Below are positions 7,971-13,152 of a DNA stretch of 26,765 nt, in pieces. The translations under genes and the position numbers were made by a program. The notes under the pieces are model-generated. The model did not search any database, was not told the origin of the DNA, and worked only from the letters and a program-made list of their open reading frames with translations. Source of the DNA: an uncultured Mucilaginibacter sp. (GTDB lineage Bacteria; Bacteroidota; Bacteroidia; Sphingobacteriales; Sphingobacteriaceae). The stretch is from assembly GCA_946479225.1 (NCBI GenBank), contig CAMLFI010000002.1:1-26765 (forward strand), read 5' to 3'. Positions within the stretch are counted from its first letter, which is position 1; the number at the start of each line of letters is the position of its first letter.

Positions 7971-8435
7971 TTAGGAAAGCAGTTTTTGGCGTAGCAAAAA
8001 CTCCAACTGGTCATTAGAAGTCCCCAATAGTTTATTTTCTTCTTTTAGCTTTTCTTTTTGCAGGTAAGCCTCGTATGCGCGGTTAATGGTGATATCCAGC
8101 TCTTCTTCGTTCCAGGGCTTGCTCAGGTAGTGGAAGATCTTTCCTTTATTAACAGCGTCAACCACGGCGTTCATATCAGCGTACCCGGTAAGTAATAAAC
8201 GCATAGGGTCCGGAAATCTTTCAATTACTCTCTCTAAAAACTCCACCCCTGTCATATTGGGCATGCGCTGATCTGTTATAATGATCTCAATGGGCTTTTC
8301 GCTCAATATTTTCAGCGCCTCATCACCGTTTATTGCGGTATAAACCTGGTATTTTACGCGAAAAACAGCCTTAAAAGAAAACAGGTTATTCTCCTCATCA
8401 TCTACGTAAAGTACTGCTATCTTTTTATCGGCCAT
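7971..8435 (-). CDS. Response regulator receiver with C-terminal coiled coil
   Basis: A 154-residue protein: receiver domain (about 1-125) with D12-D13, phospho-acceptor D55 in TDQRMPN, the LLTGYADM segment (about 82-89) typical of receivers linked to HD-GYP or kinase outputs, and Lys105 in SKPW, followed by a 25-30 residue helical tail rich in K, E and L (LQKEKLKEENKLL) that looks like a truncated coiled-coil linker. No catalytic or DNA-binding output is present. The receiver is strongly similar to that of the convergent kinase at 6453, suggesting duplication. It likely acts by dimerising or by docking onto another protein. Its promoter region holds a TATATTTG -7 element between two arms of a perfect inverted repeat. 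Confidence 0.9.
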   Translation of the reverse strand: MADKKIAVLYVDDEENNLFSFKAVFRVKYQVYTAINGDEALKILSEKPIEIIITDQRMPNMTGVEFLERVIERFPDPMRLLLTGYADMNAVVDAVNKGKIFHYLSKPWNEEELDITINRAYEAYLQKEKLKEENKLLGTSNDQLEFLLRQKLLS

Positions 8436-8470
8436 AATCCACTGCGTTTATTTCGTCTTAGGGAACGTTA

Positions 8471-8534
8471 TAATTGTGCTAACAACTATCAAATATAAGA
8501 GTTTCTCTATTTTAATAATATGTTAGCACAATTA
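8471..8534. repeat. Perfect 14-bp inverted repeat flanking a promoter
   Basis: TAATTGTGCTAACA at 8471-8484 and its exact reverse complement TGTTAGCACAATTA at 8521-8534 are separated by 36 AT-rich bases. The spacer contains a minus-strand -7 element. Neither arm is palindromic on its own, and no T-run follows, so the element reads better as paired operator half-sites or two inverted binding sites than as a terminator. Confidence 0.75.
8490..8497 (-). promoter_or_regulatory. Putative -7 element (TATATTTG) for the receiver/coiled-coil gene
   Basis: An exact TAnnTTTG match on the minus strand. Transcription would begin near 8483-8485, giving a leader of about 48 nt before ATG 8435. The -33 position is only AT-rich. 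The predicted start site falls at the inner edge of the left inverted-repeat arm, and the right arm lies just upstream of the -33 position. Confidence 0.5.
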
Positions 8535-8544
8535 ATGCAGAAAA

Positions 8545-9129
8545 TTAAAAAATGACCTTGCCGAATGACGTAACCAGCGAACCGATACGAACCGCATCAA
8601 AAATACGTTCCTCGGTAGTGCCAAGTTTGATCAGGGAATCTTCGTGAGCGTTAACGCACATCTCGCAGCCGTTAACCGCCGAAATAGTAAGACTCATCAG
8701 CTCAAAAAACTCCTTACCTGTTACAGGTTTCATCATTAGCTGCATGCGTATGCGTGCGGGTATCTGACTGTACTTTTCCTTTTGCGTAAAGTGCCTAAAG
8801 CGGTAGAAAATATTGTTTGATGCCAGTAGCGACGCGCAACCCACAGCTTCGGCTATTTCCTCGGCCGTGGCGCCGCTCTTTTCTGCGTAGTCGGTATAAA
8901 AATTAACCAGCGGATTGTTGTTGTTGTTTACGGCTGTTGACAGCCCAAGCAAGGCACATTCCTTTTCTGATAAATGGGCAGATGTTAGCGTGCTGTTAAA
9001 ATTGAGCTTAAGGTCGCGTACGTAACGCGACTCGCCTTTTTCTAACAAGCTTAAACTTGCGTTTCTATAATCAGCATCAAGCCCAATATTTTGCAATAAT
9101 TCGTTTATGGTTTCTGTAGTTTCGTTCAT
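8545..9129 (-). CDS. ahpD: Alkylhydroperoxidase AhpD-like protein (carboxymuconolactone decarboxylase family)
   Basis: A 194-residue all-helical protein of the AhpD/CMD family. The catalytic signature is complete: Cys155 and Cys158 in GCEMCVNAHE, His162, and Glu143 twelve residues before the first Cys, as in mycobacterial AhpD. In Mycobacterium tuberculosis AhpD passes electrons from lipoylated dihydrolipoamide succinyltransferase to AhpC; the adjacent ahpC here supports the same role as AhpC reductant, in place of AhpF. The region AVNNNNNPL carries a five-Asn run. The gene follows ahpC on the same strand after 87 nt, but a Rho-independent terminator lies in that gap, so its expression may be partly uncoupled. 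No alternative start is better than ATG 9129. Confidence 0.9.
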   Translation of the reverse strand: MNETTETINELLQNIGLDADYRNASLSLLEKGESRYVRDLKLNFNSTLTSAHLSEKECALLGLSTAVNNNNNPLVNFYTDYAEKSGATAEEIAEAVGCASLLASNNIFYRFRHFTQKEKYSQIPARIRMQLMMKPVTGKEFFELMSLTISAVNGCEMCVNAHEDSLIKLGTTEERIFDAVRIGSLVTSFGKVIF

Positions 9130-9166
9130 TTGATTTGATAATCAATGTGTTATACTGTTGGTTGAA

Positions 9167-9203
9167 GAAAAAAATATCCCCATAGCATACACTAAGGGGA
9201 TAT
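9167..9203 (-). terminator. Rho-independent terminator after ahpC, before ahpD
   Basis: The arms 9174-9181 and 9196-9203 (ATATCCCC / GGGGATAT) form a perfect 8-bp stem with a 14-nt loop. On the minus strand the stem runs into seven T (9168-9174). It is therefore oriented to stop ahpC transcripts, with read-through supplying ahpD. Confidence 0.75.
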
Positions 9204-9216
9204 AATTATTATAAAA

Positions 9217-9762
9217 TTAAACAGTTAAGGTTTCCTGGCCTTTTTCCCAGTTACATGGGCAAAGTTCGTCGGTTTGTAAACCGTCTAATACGCGTAAAAC
9301 CTCTTTCACATTGCGGCCAACGCTCAGGTCGTTAACGCATACCCAACGTACAATGCCAGTAGGATCAATAATAAAAGTAGCGCGGTAAGCAATTTTTTCA
9401 TTCGGTTCTAAAATACCAAGATCTTCGGCTAATGATTTTGAAGTATCAGCAAGCATCGGGAATTTCAGATCACGCAAATCGTCATGATGAGTTCTCCATG
9501 CGGCATGAACAAATTCAGAATCGGTTGATGCTCCAATTAAACGTGTTTCGCGATCACGGAATTCACCAAAATTTTTGTTGAACTCTGCTATCTCGGTAGG
9601 GCACACAAAAGTAAAGTCTTTTGGCCACCAGAACATAACAGTCCACACATTATCGTCATTAGCCAGGAAGTCTGAAGTTATTGTTTCAAACTCTTTACCC
9701 TTCTCTAAGCTAACAACAGCAGTTTTTGAAAAAGCAGGAAATTTTTCGCCTATTGTAATCAT
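9217..9762 (-). CDS. ahpC: Alkyl hydroperoxide reductase subunit C (2-Cys peroxiredoxin)
   Basis: A 181-residue cytosolic peroxiredoxin that reduces hydrogen peroxide and organic peroxides. The peroxidatic Cys54 lies in PKDFTFVCPTE with the active-site Pro47 and Thr51. Two C-terminal cysteines, Cys168 and Cys170 in ELCPCNW, match the resolving-cysteine region of the mycobacterial-type AhpC that is recycled by AhpD. Together with the AhpD-like gene downstream, and with no ahpF in view, this points to an AhpC/AhpD rather than AhpC/AhpF system. Upstream there is a TATATTTG -7 element at 9786-9793 and an OxyR-like palindrome at 9836-9850, so peroxide induction is likely. The gene ends with a clear terminator. 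Confidence 0.95.
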   Translation of the reverse strand: MITIGEKFPAFSKTAVVSLEKGKEFETITSDFLANDDNVWTVMFWWPKDFTFVCPTEIAEFNKNFGEFRDRETRLIGASTDSEFVHAAWRTHHDDLRDLKFPMLADTSKSLAEDLGILEPNEKIAYRATFIIDPTGIVRWVCVNDLSVGRNVKEVLRVLDGLQTDELCPCNWEKGQETLTV

Positions 9763-9785
9763 GTATATTTTGTTTTTATTTACGG

Positions 9786-9793
9786 CAAATATA
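9786..9793 (-). promoter_or_regulatory. Putative -7 element (TATATTTG) of ahpC
   Basis: An exact TAnnTTTG match on the minus strand, with a predicted start about 15-20 nt before ATG 9762. The -33 position shows only TCTT/CTTT, so the promoter is likely weak without an activator. Confidence 0.55.
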
Positions 9794-9813
9794 CGCGTTT
9801 TGGCATAGGGGAA

Positions 9814-9850
9814 AGATTGGATTTCTTTATACGATATAGAATATATCTAT
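9814..9850 (-). promoter_or_regulatory. Putative OxyR binding site upstream of ahpC
   Basis: ATAG (9836-9839), 7 nt, CTAT (9847-9850) matches the OxyR half-site pattern ATAGnTnnnAnCTAT at 9 of 10 defined positions. One full period (22 bp) closer to ahpC, a degraded copy AGAT-N7-CTTT occupies 9814-9828. The pair abuts the -33 position, which is where OxyR activates. The match is by eye only; the OxyR gene is not in the window. Confidence 0.5.
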
Positions 9851-9897
9851 AGCGCCATAAAAAATGAATAGAAATCAGTGATAATGAAAAGACGGCG

Positions 9898-10617
9898 TTA
9901 AAAATTCATCTTCCCGGTCATCTGGCTTATAATGTCTTTAAAGCTATCACTGTACGGTATTTCTGCATCGGCAATTTTTATACGCCCTTTACGTATAGAG
10001 TGCACATGGTCAAGGTTAACAATGTAGGATTTATGCACCCTAAAGAAAACATCTGCAGGCAACTGGCTTTCTAAAGACTTTATGGTGACTCTTGATATAA
10101 TAGCTTTTGGATTGCTTATTCTGTGTATTTTAACATAGTCTTTAAGCCCTTCAATGTACGTTATATCATCATGATTAACTTTAATAAGGTTGTAGTCGGC
10201 GTATAAGAAGATGTATTTTCTTGAGGTTTCGCCGGCCTTTGTTTCCGGCTGCCTGCGGCTTAGCTCAAATTGTTGAGTTGCTTTGTTGCATGCTTTTAAA
10301 AAACGTTCAAATGAAACCGGCTTCAATAAATAGTCAACCACGTCCAACTCAAAACCATCCAGGGCAAATTCCTGGTAAGCCGTAACAAAAATAATAAGCG
10401 GTTTTTGCGCAAGGCTTTTTACAAACTGCAGCCCGTTTATACCGGGCATTTGTATATCGCAAAAAATAAGATCTATTTCCCTGTCCTGCATAATCTGCAG
10501 TGCCTGCGTTGCCGACCGGCAGCTTGCCACCAGGTGTAGGTTTTCAACGCGGCTAACGTTGTCTTCCATTAACTCAACCGCCAGGGGCTCGTCGTCTATA
10601 ATTATACAGTTCATCAT
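9898..10617 (-). CDS. LytTR-family response regulator (LytR/AlgR type)
   Basis: A 239-residue DNA-binding regulator. The receiver domain (about 2-120) has D8-D9, phospho-acceptor D54 in FCDIQMPG, Thr79 and Lys98 in LLKPV. The LytTR domain (about 137-237) is recognisable from KYIFLYADYNLIKVNHDDITYIEG and FFRVHKSYIVNLDHV. LytTR proteins bind pairs of short direct repeats spaced about two helical turns apart. It is divergent to a LytS-type kinase, its obvious partner. The start is ATG 10617 or the next codon, ATG 10614. A -7-like TATTATTG at 10627-10634 with TTG 18 nt upstream would make the mRNA nearly leaderless. Confidence 0.95.
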   Translation of the reverse strand: MMNCIIIDDEPLAVELMEDNVSRVENLHLVASCRSATQALQIMQDREIDLIFCDIQMPGINGLQFVKSLAQKPLIIFVTAYQEFALDGFELDVVDYLLKPVSFERFLKACNKATQQFELSRRQPETKAGETSRKYIFLYADYNLIKVNHDDITYIEGLKDYVKIHRISNPKAIISRVTIKSLESQLPADVFFRVHKSYIVNLDHVHSIRKGRIKIADAEIPYSDSFKDIISQMTGKMNF

Positions 10618-10626
10618 TGGTTGTTA

Positions 10627-10634
10627 CAATAATA
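10627..10634 (-). promoter_or_regulatory. Putative -7 element (TATTATTG) of the LytTR regulator
   Basis: Seven of eight positions match TAnnTTTG on the minus strand, with a TTG about 18 nt upstream. It ends 9 nt before ATG 10617. Confidence 0.4.
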
Positions 10635-10700
10635 CTAATTATCAATTACATTCAATATCGTGTGTTCCTTTTAAACATTGGTGATATAGGTTGAGGCATT

Positions 10701-10736
10701 TCGTCGCATCATTCAGGCGTTTTATCTCATAAATGT
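10701..10736 (+). promoter_or_regulatory. Candidate LytTR operator in the regulator/kinase divergent region
   Basis: The site 10701-10715 reads TCGTCGCATCATTCA and matches the motif T[CT]GTCGCANCA[AT]TnA shared with two sites at 12008-12043. A degenerate partner at 10722-10736 lies exactly 21 bp further and keeps 7 of the 11 constant positions. The pair sits just upstream of the kinase promoter, suggesting autoregulation. Assignment to LytTR is inferred from spacing and position. Confidence 0.45.
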
Positions 10737-10757
10737 TACAGTAGTTTTTTTTATGTA

Positions 10758-10765
10758 TTTATTTG
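10758..10765 (+). promoter_or_regulatory. Putative -7 element (TTTATTTG) of the LytS-type kinase
   Basis: Seven of eight positions match TAnnTTTG, ending 4 nt before ATG 10770. This geometry predicts an mRNA beginning at or next to the start codon. Confidence 0.4.
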
Positions 10766-10769
10766 TAGC

Positions 10770-11939
10770 ATGAGAAGTTTTATCAACCGTCGATGGGTTC
10801 AGTTTTTACTGCCGTTGTTAATTTGGTTTTTGCTGCTGGTGTTGCCGGTTTTGGGGCGAGATGAGAACAGCTTTATCCCTGCGGAGTTTCACCGCCGGTT
10901 TGTTACCGGGATAATAATATCTAATTTAATATTGCTGTGTATATTTTATGTGCACACTTATGCCATTTATCCTCTACTCAACAAAAAAACCAGCTGGTAT
11001 ATAATATCATTAATAGCCTTGTTAGGCACGTATTGGCTTTACTTATATTTAAGGCAAAATGCATTTGAAGGTATGCAGGTAAGGCAATTTGGCAGACCAA
11101 TGGGTGATAGCCTGAGGGGATTTGGTGCAGAAGGCCCTGGCCGCCCTTTTCCTGGTCGTCTCGCAGATACTGTAAATCACCTACATGCCGGCAGGCCGAG
11201 GTTGAATATCTACCGATTTAGAGGCGGCGGGGGCGGTTATCAGTACTGGAGTTATATATCGCCAATGGTTGCTATTTTATTAAGTGTTTGTTACCGCATA
11301 ATAATTGACAACCGCGCAAAGCAACAATTGTTAAAAGAGCGCGAAACCCAACACCTTAAGTCTGAATTGAACTTCCTGCGCTCGCAAATAAGCCCGCACT
11401 TTATGTTTAACGTGCTGAATAACCTGGTGGCGCTTGCCCGTAAAAAGTCTGATTCGCTTGAGCCTGCCATTGTGAGCCTGTCGCAACTAATGCGCTATAT
11501 GCTTTATGAGAGTGACGATTACAGGGTATCATTAAGCAAAGAGGTAGATTATATTAAAAGCTACATAAGTTTACAAATGCTCCGTTTTGGCGATGCTGTG
11601 AAAACTAATGTCGATGTGAAGAACGATGTTGATATCTACACAATAGAGCCGATGCTATTGATCCCTTTTGTAGAGAACGCCTTTAAGCATGGCACGGGGA
11701 CGTTAGAAACTGCAGTAATAAACATCTCTTTATCGGTTGATGAAGCCTCGCGCCTTATGCGTTTCAACGTTACCAATGATGTTGGCCCTGCCGATGATTC
11801 AAAGGATAGCAGCTCGGGCATAGGTATTGCTAATGTACGCCGGCGACTGGCTATTTTATATCCTGATAAGCACGAGCTTACGATATCAAACACTCCTGAT
11901 CAGTTTACGGTAGATCTTACCATTTACTTAGCTGAGTAA
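10770..11939 (+). CDS. LytS/YehU-type sensor histidine kinase (His_kinase, PF06580-like) with Gly-rich periplasmic loop
   Basis: A 389-residue membrane kinase and partner of the divergent LytTR regulator. Four transmembrane helices are visible at about 10-29, 45-65, 76-94 and 160-178. With a positively charged N-terminus inside, the 65-residue loop 95-159 is periplasmic; it is low-complexity and rich in Gly, Arg and Pro, ending RGGGGGYQYW. The kinase core has the family signature LRSQISPHFMFNVLNNL with phospho-acceptor His210, then an ATPase domain with PFVENAFKHG (299-308) and SSGIGIANVRRRL (348-360). The loop has no recognised sensor fold. The downstream operon (Gly-rich secreted protein and outer-membrane barrel) starts 194 nt later and shares a promoter motif with this locus. 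Confidence 0.93.
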   Translation: MRSFINRRWVQFLLPLLIWFLLLVLPVLGRDENSFIPAEFHRRFVTGIIISNLILLCIFYVHTYAIYPLLNKKTSWYIISLIALLGTYWLYLYLRQNAFEGMQVRQFGRPMGDSLRGFGAEGPGRPFPGRLADTVNHLHAGRPRLNIYRFRGGGGGYQYWSYISPMVAILLSVCYRIIIDNRAKQQLLKERETQHLKSELNFLRSQISPHFMFNVLNNLVALARKKSDSLEPAIVSLSQLMRYMLYESDDYRVSLSKEVDYIKSYISLQMLRFGDAVKTNVDVKNDVDIYTIEPMLLIPFVENAFKHGTGTLETAVINISLSVDEASRLMRFNVTNDVGPADDSKDSSSGIGIANVRRRLAILYPDKHELTISNTPDQFTVDLTIYLAE

Positions 11940-12007
11940 CAATTAAGTTGGTAACTACAAATTTACACCACTAACTATTTAGTTATAAAAACCTTTGGTT
12001 AATATTG

Positions 12008-12043
12008 TCGTCGCACCAATTAGCCTTATTGTCGCAACATTAA
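12008..12043 (+). promoter_or_regulatory. Candidate LytTR operator: 21-bp-period direct repeat upstream of the Gly-rich gene
   Basis: Two 15-nt sites, 12008-12022 (TCGTCGCACCAATTA) and 12029-12043 (TTGTCGCAACATTAA), repeat with a period of exactly 21 bp, the spacing expected for LytTR half-sites on one DNA face. The core GTCGCA is identical, and CA, T and A positions after it are shared. The right copy ends about 20 nt before a -33-like TTTA, an activator position. A third copy lies in the kinase/regulator divergent region. Confidence 0.55.
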
Positions 12044-12062
12044 TAGACCTTGTATACTTTAT

Positions 12063-12093
12063 TTTAGTCAACAATAAATACTGCCTATCCTTG
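12063..12093 (+). promoter_or_regulatory. Putative promoter of the Gly-rich protein/barrel operon
   Basis: TTTA at 12063-12066, 19 nt, then TATCCTTG at 12086-12093 (7 of 8 positions of TAnnTTTG). The leader would be about 34 nt to ATG 12134. The weak -33 fits activator dependence. Confidence 0.45.
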
Positions 12094-12133
12094 TACGTGT
12101 CTTAAAAAGCACAACACTAAATTATTTAAGAAG

Positions 12134-13123
12134 ATGAAAAAAATACTCACAATAACCGCCATGCTTGCACTGATTTGTGCAGCAACGCACGCTCAGGACA
12201 AAAAACTGAAGGATGTGCAGGAAGTTAGCTTATGGGCACCGGCAGGTGTTAAAGCCGATGGTAAGCTTGTTGAATGGAACAATAGTTTCCAGGCCTTCAA
12301 TAAAACAACAAAGCTTTATTATACAATAAGCAACGACGAAAAAAATATCTACCTCGCTATCAAGTCAACCGACCCAATGAACAATAACAAGATACTGGCC
12401 GGTGGAATAACTATTGCGGTAAATACCGAGGGCAAAAAGAAAGTGGAAAACACCTACAACATTACCTATCCGGTTGTTGCTCCCCTTATTAGCGTTCAAC
12501 GCCAGGGCAACCCTGGTGGCGGTCAAGGTGGCCGTATAACTATGAATATTGGAGGTGGTCCCGGCGGCCCTGGTGGAGCCGGCGGCATGCGCGCAATGAT
12601 GGGCGGAACGCCGGGTGAGCCCGTAGATTCGGCAATGCTGGCAGCACGCAAGAAGGCATTATTAGCTTATAAAGAGATTAAAGTTTCTGGTTTTAAGGAC
12701 ATTGCTGATTCACTTATATCACTATATAACGAACACGGCATAAAAACAATGGCCAACTATGATACCGAGGGCAACTTTTTATATGAAGTAGCTATCCCGT
12801 TAAAATTAATGGGACTAGCTGTAGGCAGTACTAATGAATTAGCTTACAACGTAAAAGTAAATGGCCTGCAGATCCCAAATCTTACCATGATGGGCGGTGG
12901 CGACATGGCTGCAGGCGGCATGGGCGGTGGCATGGGCGGCGGCGGTGCTGACCCGGGTGGTGCCGGCGGTGGCGGCCCTCGCGTTGTTACGTCTGGTATC
13001 CGCATGAACGGCGGTTTTGCCGGCGGCGGTGGCGGTGGTCCACGCGGCGGCGGAGCCTTCAATTTTCAAGAAATGATAAGCCCAAGCGATTTTTGGGGGA
13101 AATATACGCTGGCTAAAAAATAA
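12134..13123 (+). CDS. Secreted Gly/Met-rich protein with CBM9/DOMON-like N-terminal region
   Basis: A 329-residue exported protein of unknown function. The signal peptide is residues 1-20, ending THA before Gln21. Residues 33-110 (ADGKLVEWN, then YYTISNDEKNIYLAIKS) resemble the beta-sandwich start of CBM9/DOMON-like domains, and the C-terminus SPSDFWGKYTLAKK fits the last strand of the same fold. Two low-complexity inserts interrupt it: 127-158 (Gly/Pro with Met) and 252-308 (Gly/Met/Pro/Arg). The inserts may be flexible linkers, a metal-binding Met-rich segment, or surface loops. It precedes an outer-membrane barrel gene by 29 nt, so they are one operon, lying directly downstream of a LytS/LytTR pair whose kinase also has a Gly-rich periplasmic loop. 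Function is unknown; sugar binding is only one possibility. Confidence 0.85.
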   Translation: MKKILTITAMLALICAATHAQDKKLKDVQEVSLWAPAGVKADGKLVEWNNSFQAFNKTTKLYYTISNDEKNIYLAIKSTDPMNNNKILAGGITIAVNTEGKKKVENTYNITYPVVAPLISVQRQGNPGGGQGGRITMNIGGGPGGPGGAGGMRAMMGGTPGEPVDSAMLAARKKALLAYKEIKVSGFKDIADSLISLYNEHGIKTMANYDTEGNFLYEVAIPLKLMGLAVGSTNELAYNVKVNGLQIPNLTMMGGGDMAAGGMGGGMGGGGADPGGAGGGGPRVVTSGIRMNGGFAGGGGGGPRGGGAFNFQEMISPSDFWGKYTLAKK

Positions 13124-13152
13124 CATCCTAAACCCTACTAATAAACTCAATA

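Noticed and set aside
8471..8534. Intrinsic terminator for the ahpD-like gene
   Set aside because: The loop would be 36 nt and no T-run follows the stem on the minus strand.
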